From assembly GCA_018105865.1 (NCBI GenBank), contig CM030867.1, forward strand, positions 4,591,869 to 4,655,868: a stretch of 64,000 nt of DNA, given 5' to 3'. Position numbers and translations under genes: made by a program. This document shows positions 1 through 13,270 of this stretch, in pieces (position 1 is the stretch's first letter; every line of letters begins with the position of its first letter). The notes under the pieces are model-generated. The model had not been told where the DNA came from. It saw nothing but the letters and a program-made list of their open reading frames with translations, and ran no database searches. Source of the DNA: Metaphire vulgaris. Its lineage: Eukaryota > Annelida > Clitellata > Crassiclitellata > Megascolecidae.

Positions 1-231
1 TAAATATAACCCATAAATATATCTTAAAAATCTAGTGATCATTTTTTGCTTGTCAGGCTTTTTTAGAGATACTTTTAGGACGTTAAAGAAGCACAAAAAC
101 TAGTGATGACCATATTTCATTCCGTTAAAATAGCAAAGAAGCACAAAACATTGAGGGATAAATTATACTTTATTCCCATTCGCTAATTATTGGGGGACCG
201 TCCCCCGCAGCCCCCGTGGTTTACGCCCCTG
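1..231. mobile_element. right part of a MITE (GGGCGTAAAC ends), cut by the window edge
   Basis: The sequence ends in CCGTGGTTTACGCCCCTG, the inverted counterpart of the left end of the element at 15874-16267 (CATGGGCGTAAAACACGG). A GGGGGACCGTCCCCC palindrome lies just inside the end, as in that copy. It carries the TTTTTTGCTTGTCAGG module at 42-57. The other end lies outside the window. Confidence 0.6.
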
Positions 232-1865
232 TGAAAAGTCGAAAAGTCATAAAGACAAGCAAATAGAGGAATGTCGTCATTTCTTCTCTTTCGATGATTT
301 TAATAACATGCATCAATCCATAAAGAAGGGACAAAGGCAGCAGGCTCATTAGAAGGTTGGAACCTGAATAAGATTATCGCAATTCTTTGCGCGGCTTCAG
401 CAGCGTGCAGAGGGGCAGGGGGCGGTGGCCCCGGCCCCCGGGCGCAGACCAGGAGGGCGTAAAAATTGACGCGACAATTTTTTCATCAACACTTTTTCAC
501 TACTTTTGACTACCGCTGTCGTACCATCTAAAATTTCGCTTTTATGCTCAAATATTAGGATCAACATAATTTTTTTATTTTAAAATAATTGGATCTGTCT
601 ATAGATTTCAGCCACAAGTGAAAAGTTGTTTGCTTCCGTTCCTTGACATTCAAGCGGTGTCACAAGACAAAACGAATCAATTAAGCCTAATGTGGTCAGT
701 CATCCCTTACCACGGCGGCTGCCGGGCAGTGCCGGCCATCGAGACATCAGTGCTCGGCTGGCATCGAAATTTTACTGAATGATCGTGTAAACAAAGTTCA
801 GTAATGAAAGAAGTAAAGGAGTTAGGGTGTCCGACGCCCGGGGACAAAACAAACTGATTGCGCCCCCAGGTCTCCTCAACTTGGCGAAAACCTTAAGAAG
901 TCATAAAGGGCGCCCAGGGCCGGAGCGACCCACTCCGCGAGCTCCGCGAGGCAGGGGGGCGCACGCTTTTGAGGGGCGCCAAATTTCCGAAGTGATCAAT
1001 TATTGTGATGACGCTCTGTTAAGTCTTTAGCACAAATGATCAGCTACTTCAACCTACTATACTGTTCTTTACATAAAATTGAGCTATAATTATAATACAT
1101 AGGCCTATATTATTTAAACAAAACGAGCAGAAGGCTTACGAATTTTTATGAACCGGCATTCAGTTAGGCTATTTGTCAGACGTGACCTGACTGCTTTTAT
1201 GAATATTCATTTCTACGCGCGGTAGCACGGGTATCTCTTTGTTAAAGAAGTTAGAATATTGTGTTCAAATTTACGTAATCCTTGATTACTTGGTATATTA
1301 AATTGAGACGAACACTTGGCATTTGTACTCCTTTTGTTTTGACAGTTTTGTCATCCGAAACCGCCGTCACGCCGTACCCTGGACGTTTAGGTTAACTTAA
1401 ACAAAGACGATGGCTAGATTTTGACCGTTCACTCGAATGCAAGATATGATTGGGAGAGAGATATTATCTCAGTAGTAATTACTAATTGCGTGAATTTACT
1501 GTGCTTAAGTAAACGAATTCAACTACATTATGTAATAAGGTTACATAATTTTTCTAGACATATAAAGAAATATTCAGATTAGGGGAGGACGGGGTATTTT
1601 CGGCCAGCAGGGAATTTCGGCCATGTCCATTCTTCGCCATCAATCGACAAGAGCGCAAAAAATAAATTACTGATACCTACCTTTAGGCCTATTAGAGTAA
1701 TCATTTCTAAATTGCGATTATTAATATGGATTCCAAAAAGAAACTCTCCGATGCAGCAAATAGAAAGCGAAAGGCAGCTACTGTTGAAATTGCCTGGATC
1801 TGGAGGTCCTTTTAACAGATAATTAAAAAGATGTAACAGGATTAGAATTATTTTCGGAAATCTCA
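232..1865. other. no gene recognised; GC-rich MITE-like patches
   Basis: GC-rich blocks at 410-460 and 825-975 (GGGCGCCC and CAGGGCCGGAGC) resemble the MITE material at 2425-2660 and 35050-35514. A copy of the GCTTGTC module, reversed, lies at 252-268. The remaining 1000-1865 is AT-rich and shows no gene. Confidence 0.5.
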
Positions 1866-2130
1866 TCATTTAGAGTTTTATTTAAATCGGAGTCTAACCA
1901 GTTTCTTAATCCACGCGAAACTCTAAAGTTTAGTCATTTAGACCATCTAACTTTCCCCAACATGGCCATTGCCTTACGGATCTTGCTTACACTTCCTGTC
2001 AGTGTGGTCAGTGGAAAACGATCATTTTCCAGATTAAAATTAATAAGAATCTATTGAGATCAACCATCGCTCATGAAAGACTTTTGGGCCAGGCCCTAGT
2101 TGCATTAGAAAATGATGTATGTTCTAATTT
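1866..2130 (+). pseudogene. hAT-type transposase C-terminal fragment (ZMYM1/TTF-like)
   Basis: Translation gives FLNPRETLKFSHLD, LRILLTLPVSVVSGKRSFSR and, after a shift of frame, LRSTIAHERLLGQALVALEN. This is the hAT dimerisation-region signature in which a Leu-rich ILLTLPVSVxSxxRSFS run precedes LKxIKxxLRS. The domain is broken by the frameshift at about 2045 and nothing upstream continues it, so it is a dead fragment. Similar material is at 45930-46411. Confidence 0.6.
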
Positions 2131-2228
2131 GGACATACTGTAACTGAACTAAAGAGAGATTTGCTAACATGAAAGCCAGCAGTTGTTGTAGTAGCTACAT
2201 TTTTTTTTCTCTGTAAGATAAAGGTATT

Positions 2229-2244
2229 GTATTATTATTATTAT

Positions 2245-2325
<81 letters not shown>

Positions 2326-2341
2326 ATTATTATTATTATTA
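2229..2341. repeat. (ATT)n(ACT)n(ATT)n microsatellite
   Basis: About 27 uninterrupted ACT/TAC units (2245-2325) are flanked on both sides by ATT units. The tract reads as poly-Tyr in one frame, but that is a by-product of the repeat. Confidence 0.95.
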
Positions 2342-2424
2342 TATTGTATTATAACGAAGAAGTCCGTTATGTGCGCAGATCGTTTAGAAGATTGTTTATA
2401 TTGAGTTCATATTGCCAATATATT

Positions 2425-3450
2425 TATGAAGTTAAGGTGTGTCCGCGAGGAAACAGCCTGTCACTGCCGGGGGCGCCAAATACGAAGTTGCAGGGGGGCG
2501 CCCGATTGGCTAGCTCCGGCCCTGAGGGCGCCGCTCTGTTCATTTTGGCGCCCCTTCATTTTTCATTCAACATCGCGAACATCCTGACAAGCAAATAGAG
2601 GTTATCACGGTCACCCGTAGCGAGCGGAACTCTTACCTTAAACCAATTTTGGCGCCCCCTCGTCCCCAATAGGGCCCTGCACGGGCCGGGCCGGGCTCAA
2701 AAGATTGTTAAATAAAACGGGCCGCGCCGGGCCTAATGAGTGACGGGCCGGGCCGGGCCATCGTATGGTCTTCTGTTTAACTCATTAAAAACCCTCCTCG
2801 ATCAATGGGACTTGCCAATTGTTGCCGGTTTAACTTTACGGATGGTTCATTGTTGTTCTTTATTCCCTAGTACCTACCCCTTCACTCGTAGATAGGCCTA
2901 AGCAAGCAAGCCGATTGTTAGTCGGCTTACTCGGCTATATGCAGTATTTAATGTGACTTTAATAGGTCCGTCTGGGGACTCTGGTCTATCTTGTAAGGCG
3001 TCAGATTTGGATATGTGCTGGCCCCGCTGTGGCAGTCCCTGGCTGGGGCAACCATTTCACAGCGTCGCACTGCTATGCCCATTGGACACTGATACCATTG
3101 AGAGCATACTATTTTGCATTCTAATGCTTAAACTGTATCAATCGGCTTCATTTTTGTTGGATTATGATTTTTGACAGTAGATACTAGAATACTAGATTGT
3201 AGTAAGATGACTACTATTAAAACGTCAACTAATTTTCCAAAAGTTATAGTTGAAAATTGTAATCGCAAATGAGCAGGTTGGGCCGGGCCGGGCCTGAAAT
3301 TCGGCGGGCCGAAACGGGCCGGGCCCTAAAGGGAAAACAAAGAAACGGGCCGGGCCGGGCAAAATAAACACGGGCCGCCCCGGGCCGGGCTGCCATAAGT
3401 CGGCCCGTGCAGGGGTCTAGTCCCCAACATCATCCCTGGAAAGAGGTGTA
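2425..3450. mobile_element. GGGCGCC-rich MITE interrupted by a hAT element
   Basis: The block 2425-2661 has repeated GGCGCC words, a CTCCGGCCCTGAGGGCG segment and the reversed module CCTGACAAGCAAATAGAGG (2583-2599). It continues after 3427, because the host is split by the element 2670-3419 with an exact duplication. The outer borders are not clear. Confidence 0.45.
2670..3419. mobile_element. hAT-like element, GGGCCGG subterminal repeats
   Basis: The exact 8-bp duplication gtccccaa (2662-2669 and 3420-3427) borders inverted ends TAGGGCCCTGCACGGGCC and TAGACCCCTGCACGGGCC. Both ends contain many GGGCCG/GCCGGG words. The middle has no intact transposase frame, so it is non-autonomous. Confidence 0.9.
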
Positions 3451-4555
3451 GGAGCAGAGGTGTCATGTTAATAGCCTAATGACGTATAAACAAACCGCCG
3501 TCGACCAAAGTCAAGCATTACATTATAATCCAGTTCAATCGAAGCGCAAGGCACCCGATAGGCCTATAAAGCTAGATTTCGAAATGAGCGAGTTCGATGT
3601 ATGCCTATCATTGTCTCTGTTGTATCTATTAACGTTGTGTTGGACGGGTCCGGCGCCTAAACTTCTATATACAGTAATCGGGATTTCTATATAGGCCCAA
3701 GCGACAAGATTCTACAGAATGGGTAAGAAAATATAGCCGACAAAGATTCGGAATAAGTTCATAAATCTGTTTAAAAGCTAATATAGAATCTAGTATCTAA
3801 GTATCGGAAAGCATCGCCATGCTTCTGGTGACACATATATGCATGCTTTTAATTAAATTTAGTTCTAACGCAGGCCTGCATGTAGTTTGTAAGTATTTAT
3901 TTTTTATAAATATATTATGAATACCAAGTTTATAGACGATAGACGATATGTCTGAAACGATAAAAGTGCGACCGAGTGGGGTGCAATACAGGTAGTAACC
4001 TAGCAGGCCCTAAATATTTGCAACGAACAATTTGGCTACTTTAAAAAACATTTCGGTTCCAGATAAGCTAAAGATGACAATGGCCCAGTAAGATTTAAAA
4101 ATAAGAGCGCGGCCTTTTTTGCTCGTCAACCATCAGATCAGAAAGAAGGGGGCGCCAAAAAGTTATTGTTTACCTATTATATTACATGCTACTGAAGCCA
4201 CTTGTCCGAACAAGAGCACTTTAAGTTTTAAATAATATGGCTCGATTAATACAGCAAAGCAGCATCCTAAATCTTGTGTGCTTATAATAAAGTAACAATT
4301 GAGTGTATTCGTGAAATGCTTGGATTTAATCCAATACATGATATTGTTGAGAATCGTCAAGAAGAAATATAATTATGCAGACACATACTCACAGATATAT
4401 TCACGCAAACACACATGAAAATAACTTACGATGGACGTTTCGCAATCTATCACCGTTCGCTTTTATCGGCAATTAACATTCCGCTAAAGTAGCTGGACAT
4501 TCCGCTAAAGTAGTTGAAGAAATGCTGCTATACAGCGACAATAAGGCGTATAACT
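3428..4555. other. no gene recognised
   Basis: This is AT-rich unique-looking sequence with a possible GCTCGTCAAC variant of the module at 4111-4130. The phrase acattccgctaaagtag occurs twice in tandem at about 4478-4514. No supported coding region. Confidence 0.5.
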
Positions 4556-4556
4556 G

Positions 4557-4559
<3 letters not shown>

Positions 4560-4607
<48 letters not shown>
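4560..4607. repeat. (GA)n microsatellite
   Basis: An uninterrupted dinucleotide run of about 23 units. Confidence 0.95.
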
Positions 4608-4611
<4 letters not shown>

Positions 4612-5107
4612 GAATGCATTCGTACGAAGGATAGCTGAAAATGTTGCATGCCGGAAATGGCCATCGACTCTAAGGAGATGTATTCACAATGGATCCGTCG
4701 TCCGTCCGTCTAATACGACTCGATGACGGCCAACAGCTGAAGATTAGACGGATCGCTCGCAATTTGCGTCTCACGGCAAAAGAGGCGATAAATTAACCGA
4801 CTAATCGGGTCGATTTCCTCTCGCCCGTCTCTATAAAATACGATTTTGTCCCACGATCGGCAGTGACGTTATGGAGGATATTGGAAGAATTATGCGACAT
4901 TTGTGGGAAAGGAAGCCGACCGCATGCGTCGGACTGCGCATGAGCAGTTGATTTGTTGTATTCGACGGTTGAACGGAAACGATTACGGGCGAGGAAACTG
5001 AATGGCGGGACAGTCAACCACCGGAAGTGATACGTTTCCGCGAATAGCGGAATTTCCGATTTCGTTGACCGGAAGCCCCAGGATGCGCGACTGACGCACT
5101 GACGCAT

Positions 5108-6500
<1,393 letters not shown>

Positions 6501-6504
6501 ACAG

Positions 6505-6650
6505 TAGAGATGTGCGGGCATACCCGTACCCTACCCGTACCCGTATCCGCGGGTACGGGTAGGGTACACATGTTTCGGGTACGGGTACGGGTATAGCGCT
6601 ACGGGTACGGGTATAGAGCTACGGATACGGGTATACCTGCTTTTACCCGA
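6505..6650. repeat. GGGTACGGGTA repeat cluster, likely one end of a hAT-like element
   Basis: GATGTGCGGGCATACCCG is followed by about ten copies of GGGTACGGGTA or its complement in both orientations. The style matches the subterminal regions of the complete hAT-like elements here. No opposite end or target duplication was found, so it may be truncated. Confidence 0.5.
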
Positions 6651-6864
6651 AAAACATGATATTTTTATTTCTCACTACTATAGCAAATTGCGCAATGTAG
6701 TAATAGTCTAATAGAGCAAATATTATTGAGTAAAGTGTATTAGTGTAACTTGTATATCGCGTTCAGAAATTGTCAGACAGTTATATGCCACTGCATGCAT
6801 TTTACTTACTGAAAGCATAAAGGAACTACAGATGACGTCATCTGACATCATCAGTAAAGTAGTG

Positions 6865-7035
6865 TATAATAATAAATCTATGATTGTAATGGCGTCCTCC
6901 AGCGAGAAAGTTCCTTTGGTAAATCGTTTTGTTGTTAACTTCAGCTCTGGCTAATGAATTTTGAATCCTTTGCAGGCGGTTTAAGTTAGATTTTGAAATC
7001 CCAGTATACAGCGAATTGCAATAGTCGAGACGATG
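6865..7035 (-). mobile_element. CR1/L2-like LINE fragment, minus strand
   Basis: The minus strand encodes LDYCNSLYTGISKSNLNRLQ and RIQNSLARA, the conserved motif after the reverse transcriptase of CR1/L2-type elements. It lies head-to-head with the plus-strand copy that begins at about 7095. Confidence 0.7.
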
Positions 7036-7094
7036 TGTTCTGAGAATGAACACATCGATTTCGTCTGCCGTTCTGCTCACTATAACATACGAAA

Positions 7095-7767
7095 TGTTAG
7101 GAGGATCAGACACCTCATCCCTTCCTCTGCACTTATTCCTCTGGCCAACGCTTGGGTATCGAGCCGTCTCGACTATTGCAATTCGCTGTATACTGAGATT
7201 TCAAAATCTAACTTAAACCGCCTGCAAAGGATTCAAAATTCATTTGCGAGAGCTATCACTGGAACTGCCAAATATGAGCACATCATACCAATCTTAAAAT
7301 CACTTCATTGGCTGCCTGTCAAACAAAGGATCGAATTAAAGATAAGTCTAATCGTGCATAAGACGTTCCACACAAATCAACCAATGTATCTCCGATAATT
7401 ACTGACCGTTGAAGACAACCAGCACTCAACGAGGTCGTCTGATGCTACTACTCTTTACATACTCTATAGCAAGAAAGTTAGAAAAAGTACGTTTCTACTG
7501 GGAAACATGCTCTTTCTGTTGTCGGGCCCAGACTTTGAAATTCTCTGCCGGCACAGGTCCGCCAAACTGAATGTCTTACTACCTTCAGTTCTAGACTTAA
7601 AACATCTATTCCTGACTGCATATCCGCCTTAGCATGGAACCTGGAAGTACGGACTGACCTCTGGATTACAGCCTCGATTCACCACGGACAAGATTCACGA
7701 TTACGATTATTTACTGAAGCGACCATCGACTGATGCTGGCTGATGTACTACTACAATGACGCTAAAA
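7095..7767 (+). mobile_element. CR1/L2-like LINE 3' part
   Basis: The frame encodes LDYCNSLYTEISKSNLNRLQ, ARAITGTAKYEHIIPILKSL and HWLPVKQRIELK, the standard C-terminal block of CR1/L2-like ORF2, then breaks by a stop after 7395. Its 3' end runs directly into a TAC microsatellite. It is 5'-truncated and dead. Confidence 0.75.
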
Positions 7768-7768
7768 A

Positions 7769-7834
<66 letters not shown>

Positions 7835-7855
7835 GCTACTATTACTACTACTACT
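7768..7855. repeat. (TAC)n microsatellite at a LINE 3' end
   Basis: About 28 trinucleotide units with two variant units, immediately after the LINE 3' end. Confidence 0.9.
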
Positions 7856-8208
7856 CGACCGACCGTCGGATTAATAGCCGTGCAGCCGGATTGATAGAAC
7901 TCAAGTGAAATATCAACTTCTGAACATACACTCGGCTTCGCTACCTCTAGCTTCTGTGTGACCCAGCCGCTGACCACGCCTACCAACCATCCGATGCCAC
8001 GAAAGGTGACACCCTTCGTCGCTGACATCTCCAACGCCGGCTGCGTCACGTGTCACATTCTGCTTTTTCTCTGACCGACAATTTCTCTGATCGACGGAGA
8101 ATTTCTGTGAGCGCCTTCTGTGGGAGTTTCCTGCGTCTCCGATTGGCTGCTGCCATCGGCCATCGACGAGCGATGGTCAGACGCCGTCACTGCTGCTCGG
8201 CCGACGAC

Positions 8209-8260
8209 AACGACTACTACTACTACTACTACTACGACGACGACGACGACGACGACAAAT
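8209..8260. repeat. (TAC)n(GAC)n microsatellite
   Basis: About eight TAC units pass into about seven GAC units. It lies 330 bp upstream of the dachshund exon's open frame. Confidence 0.9.
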
Positions 8261-8592
8261 AAGACCGACTGAAGGCGATTCAAACGACAACTCCCAACGG
8301 TTGCGTTTCACAAAACAAGAATAACTTTATGAACAGCAATGTCAGTAAGGACGCAGACGCCCTTAGAAGACGAACAATCAAACAGCAAAAGACATGGCGA
8401 CATTGGTTTCTACTCGTCGAACTAGAAGATTACGATGCACGTGAATATAAAATTTAAAGATTATTTCAAACCTGGTTGCCATCAGTAATGGAAAACTTCC
8501 GAAAATATAGAAAAAATATAGAACGACTTCAACGGATCGTAAAGAGGTAGTTTCGTAAACCGCTTGAGATTTATGCCCATCCTCCTTCGATA

Positions 8593-9101
8593 ATGACGAA
8601 CCTTAAAAATGCGATACTTTCCGTTCAAGAGCTTACTTCGCATCTTGGTCATCATTCCAAGATAATTCCAACCCATCCTTCGCCTCGTACACCAGTCTGT
8701 AGTCCTGCGAACTTCCCTCTACCATCCGGTCCTCCAATGCTGCAGTCGCAGTCAGTCGAGAAGTCCGTCTTCTGCTTCCAGCATCCGTCTGCCTCGAGCG
8801 CTGACAACAACGGCTGTAAGTTGATCGAGTACCGCGGAGCTCAAGTGGCAGCGTTCAAAGTGGACGGAAGGGAGCTGATCTGTCTTCCGCAGGCGTTCGA
8901 TCTCTTCCTCAAGAACCTGGTTGGAGGGTTGCACACGGTCTACACGAAGCTGAAAAGACTCGACATTACGCCGATCGTCTGCAACGTAGAACAGGTGCGC
9001 ATACTTCGAGGCCTCGGAGCGATCCAGCCGGGTGTCAATCGGTGCAAACTCATCTCACCGCGAGAGTTCGACGTCCTCTACGACGACTGCACAAACTCAA
9101 G
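8593..9101 (+). CDS. dac: dachshund (DACH) exon with the Ski/Sno/Dac DNA-binding domain
   Basis: Dachshund is a nuclear transcription cofactor of the Ski/Sno family that works with Eya and Six proteins in eye, limb and neural development. The frame is open for 170 codons. From about 8810 it encodes a near-complete DACH box, recognised by CKLIEYRGAQVAAF, ELICLPQAFDLFL, VGGLHTVYTKLKRL, VRILRGLGAIQPGVNRCKLI and the final YDDCTNS. The exon ends in CAAG|gtaata at 9101, in phase 2. The first ~70 codons are rich in Pro and Ser, as is usual upstream of the DACH box, but are not diagnostic. The ATG at 8593 is therefore only the most upstream start in this frame; the true left border may be a splice acceptor (for example near 8702). 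Identity of the domain is very secure; the left border is not. Confidence 0.93.
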
Positions 9102-10246
9102 GTAATAAACGTCAGGCACCTCGCGGCACTTGACCATTCAGATCGGATTATGCGCTGGACCAACGCGACCGCTGCAAAAGACCTCTCCACAAGCAGACAT
9201 CGGTTCTGAGTCTTAAGACTATTGATACCCAAGCGCAGCGTCGTTAATATATTGCTATTGAAGGCAAGATTTGGACATTATGAAATTGGCCTTGGTCTAT
9301 TATTCTAGTAACCTAATTGGCCATCTTGACTTCTCCCATCCTTACTTTTATGTAGCCACAGATATTAAAGAAATAAAAACTAACCGCAAATTTTAAATAA
9401 AGCTTCTAGAAAGATGAATTTTACAGGCTTGCGTGGTTGAGCATAAACCTTACTTACGCACAAGGCGTTTCTAAGCATTCTTGGACATTGGCCAAAATTT
9501 ATATTTTATATTTTGGTAAAACGTACGGCATTGATTTGAAGAAAGGGCACATATGCTGACTGTCAGTGTGACTGATAATATTGATTTGATGCAAAGAAAG
9601 AAACGAGCAGCCTCTGTTTCACTTAAATCGATTGAAAACATTTCCAATCTTAAATATAAGAGAGTCGTAATTTCAAATTTTATTCATTCACTCATTCGTT
9701 CTTGTATTCATTCATTAATTCCATTCACTAATTTCATTCAATTCACTTGCCACTTGACTTATATACGGCTTAGTCCATTATTTTACTCAACGATTCATTC
9801 TTCGTTTCTCACTCTTTCGCCTATTTTTCTCTCTTTCTTCATGCATTTATTAATTGGTTCCTTCTGCGTCCACAATCCACTGCACCCTGCCCCCCGCCGT
9901 CGAGCATTCTGCCGTTATGGAATGTATAAACATCTGGACCGTCGTCGTTTCTTATGCGATGCATCGTGCAACGAACGCTACATAAATCAGGCGGAAAGTG
10001 TACGCTGGTCTCACTTTGGCGGAAATATCCGACGAAGACTTTCGGAACGACAAAAACAATTATTAGAACATACTGGCGACTGTTTTACGATTTCTATGCG
10101 ATAGCGATGGGTCTGTTATTACAGGCGCCAACCACCCAGTACACCCAGTACCCAGTCACGTGACACGTCCGCTGCGTCCGAAACTCCTATAACCGATTTT
10201 AGAAAGAGAAGATCCGACGAATGGCGGTCAAAATTAAAGCTGTATT

Positions 10247-10490
10247 CAGAGATGTCCATGGGTTGGGTTAACCCATGGGTTGGGTTGGGTTGGGTTGGGT
10301 CAGACTTTTCCATGTTAACGGTGGGTTGGGTTGGGTCAGAAAATAAGTCATGGTTTAAGAAACTGTAACGTATTACAGTGGGTTTGGTTGGGTCAAGTAA
10401 ACCTATTATCGGCATGGGTTGGGTTGGACTGGAGATTTTATGGGTTGGGTTGGATTGGGTTCTAAAAAAATGGACCCATGGACATCTCTG
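10247..10490. mobile_element. hAT-like MITE, GGGTT family
   Basis: A 244-bp element with exact 8-bp duplication gctgtatt (10239-10246 and 10491-10498) and inverted ends CAGAGATGTCCATGGGT. The body is mostly GGGTTGGGTT repeats. It is related to the copies at 18707-19397, 28624-29645 and probably 32464-33570. Confidence 0.92.
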
Positions 10491-10639
10491 GCTGTATTTA
10501 CAGTATTACATCCACGAAGGAGGAACACTGAGAACTGACTGCTATAGCGCCCTTGATGTTTCCTAGAGTCGCGAACTAGCGCAGGTGGCCATTTGCCTGG
10601 AAACATGGACCATAAAGAAGAGAGACCAACAGACCCGTC

Positions 10640-10960
10640 GGAACGAATTTTCAGCAGGGGTGCAGATTTTCTCCAGGTAAAAGCAGTAGCGTCATTTCAC
10701 ACTATTCTTGGGGGCGAGATAATTTTTTTGCAAATTTTTGGCAATTTTTGGGCCAATTTTAGAAAATTTTGGCAATTTTTGGCCAATTTAGCAAATGTTT
10801 GGCGATTTTTTGCATTTTTTTAATTTTGGCAATTTTGGGGCCAATTTTAGCTGAAAGAGGTGCAGACCATCTTCTTTCCAGGGGGTACAGTGCACCTCCT
10901 AATTTTTTCCAAGGGGTGCAGCTGCACCCTTTGCACCCTCACTTCGTACGGGCCTGGAGA
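10640..10960. repeat. low-complexity repeat with GGCAATTTTTGGCCAATTTT words and GGTGCA ends
   Basis: Tandem variants of TTTGGCAATTTTTGGCC occupy 10725-10860. They are flanked by GGGGTGCAGA and by a GGTGCAGCTGCACCC palindrome near 10915-10930. It looks like a further MITE but no duplication was identified. Confidence 0.4.
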
Positions 10961-11087
10961 CCAATAACGTATACTGGTCTTTGAAATGAATTGCTATAGG
11001 AGAATTTTGAACTTCAGATGGCAACAGAAAATAAAGGACACAACGATACGAGAAAGAATCAAGAATAAAAATATAATGTACCTGACG

Positions 11088-11158
11088 TATACCCGAAAAG
11101 TTCATTTTCTCTGTATCTATGTTTATAGATACGGAGAAAATGAACTTTTTCGGGTATG
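11088..11158. repeat. near-perfect 33-bp inverted repeat (hairpin)
   Basis: The left arm 11088-11120 and right arm 11124-11158 are complementary apart from one G:T wobble and one extra T, with only 3 nt between them. The arms contain GTTCATTTTCTC and its complement. It lies in the first dachshund intron. Confidence 0.8.
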
Positions 11159-11213
11159 TATGAAGGAAGAAGAAGATGAAGATCTGGTGAAGAAGATCAT
11201 GGTAGGAACATCA

Positions 11214-11590
11214 TAGGAACAACCTATATAATGATATTTAAATGTCATGTACGGTAATGTAATGTGGCATTTGTATAGCGCCTGTTCTATTTCTACTCAG
11301 AGGCGCTCCTGGCATTGGAGTCGCAGGGTAAAGTAGTGAGGCTTTAACTTTCGCATTGAACAGAGCGAGGGAGTAAGAAGTGATTCCCGAATGGATGGTT
11401 TCAAGGCATTCCAAAGGCAGGGTCCAGTCAACGCAAAAGCTCGACGCTGGGTAAGAGCAGTGCCTGATCTGGGGACATAAACATTCTTCTGATCAGTGTG
11501 GCGGAGCAGGCGATGAGCAGTGGAAGAGGGTGATTTGAAAAACTCAGTAATGACGGTGCCTGACCTCGAAGTGCTGCAGAAACAATAATG
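11214..11590 (-). mobile_element. CR1-like LINE 3' tail, minus strand
   Basis: The segment begins with ATGTAATGT words and TTTGTATAGCGCC, then CTCAGAGGCGCTCC, the same order as the minus-strand LINE tail at 33926-34000. It continues into degraded ORF2 sequence. Confidence 0.55.
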
Positions 11591-13008
11591 ACTTGTTTGA
11601 ATTTAACGGTAGTTCATGTCACTGGAGGCTCTGCGACAGAGGCAGTATCTAATTAATTTTCATCATTTTTAATTTTTTTAGTGAACTGTCTCTGAGCTAA
11701 GAAATTTCATTCCCCTCCAGCCAAGTCAATTCCTCCTCCAAAGGCCTGGAGTCTGGATTAGAACACTGATTAGGTCTATGCGGTTTTATGATGCAACGAA
11801 TCTTGCTGGCACATATTTATTTTGGCATAAACAGGAGAATGGCTTAATGGTTCGAAGGTCGGGTGTTTTCAGTAGTCAACGTTTTGAATGTACAATTTTC
11901 CGCACTCATGAATTCTGGTTCGCCTCTTCTCTAACCATTCGCATATTGCGGCCGTTTCAATTAACTGAACGAGAAATCGGTGAAGCGCGGATGGCCTCGG
12001 CTTCTGCTGCTCCTGTTGCGTCTCAGTCGAGTGATTGCCTTAGAGATCCGAAGCGTTTGGTCATCAGTTCGAGTCCAGAATAATCGAAGATGTCAGAGGA
12101 AGATGCTTCCCTCTGACATCGCCGACAGTTTGGAACCGCACTGCGGGTCAGACAATTAAGATCTGCTGCCTTAGAGTGACCATCAACGACCTGTCCACCA
12201 CTGACCATCGACTGAATGAGTGATGACCAGGTCAGTCAATTGACCAACGGGCGGCGCAGGGTCAGCTGACCAGGCGCTATGACTGCGGCTATTCTCCGTT
12301 TTCTCATCTGGTCATGCGGCAGCCAGTCGCCCACAGTAAATTGGACGAGAGGACGTTGAGCGGACAACGGAATGGGGACAGTGAACGGTCGCTGTGAATA
12401 GAGTGGACACAAGCTGAGAATCAGACTGGCCATACATATAACAGTTAATGCATTACCCGGCAGATCTCATGGAGGAAGCTATATACAGTACAGTCACGAA
12501 GAAAAAGCGCGAGAATGACGAAAGAAAACGTGAGATTACCAGACAAGCGACACGGATGACGTAACCGGATGATGAACAGGACCACTCTTACATGGCCCAT
12601 CATCATTGGTTATCTATGGATTCTGTAGTAGACTGCAGTTCCATCTTAGTGTCATTTTTCATAGACATCTATATAATAATAATAATGTGATAATGTGTTT
12701 TAAAGTGGTTTAGGGTCTAAGTACTGTAAGTCTGTGTGAAAACCACTGTAACAACTGTCCGCATCCAATAGCTTAGTTTTCCGAGATACCCTTTGAATCC
12801 GTTTACTGTTTCAACTGTCACTCCCACCTCGTCCAATCTGTTCCATTTGTCCATTTGTCCACAACCCTTGCAGTAAAAACTTGTCTTTTTTGTACCCACC
12901 CTCTGCTTAAACAATTTGCATTATAACCTCTCGTGTGCTAATGTAAAGAATCGTTCGTATGGCAAATCTACTTTCCCAGTCATTATTTTGTATGTTACTG
13001 TCAAATCA

Positions 13009-13010
<2 letters not shown>

Positions 13011-13075
<65 letters not shown>

Positions 13076-13085
13076 TCTTCTTCTT
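13011..13085. repeat. (CT)n(CTT)n microsatellite inside a LINE
   Basis: About 30 CT units followed by CTT units, lying within the minus-strand LINE C-terminal region. Confidence 0.9.
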
Positions 13086-13270
13086 CTTTCTAAGGTTGTC
13101 AGTCCACAATGCTAAGGTGTTTTGGGAAAATCTTAATATATTATGTCTACTGCCTCACCTTCATCTAGCTTATCAAAACCTCCTCCAGAAAGTCCAATAG
13201 GTTGATAGGAATGAACGCCCCTTTGTAAATCCGTGCTGACTATCTTTAGCAATTTCATGCCTAGTCAAAT

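Noticed and set aside
2227..2598. 123-codon frame starting with poly-Tyr
   Set aside because: Microsatellite plus MITE sequence; no protein similarity.
9553..10104. 183-codon frame in the first dachshund intron
   Set aside because: Rich in Ile/His/Ser from ATTCATTCA-like repeats; no domain or splice support.
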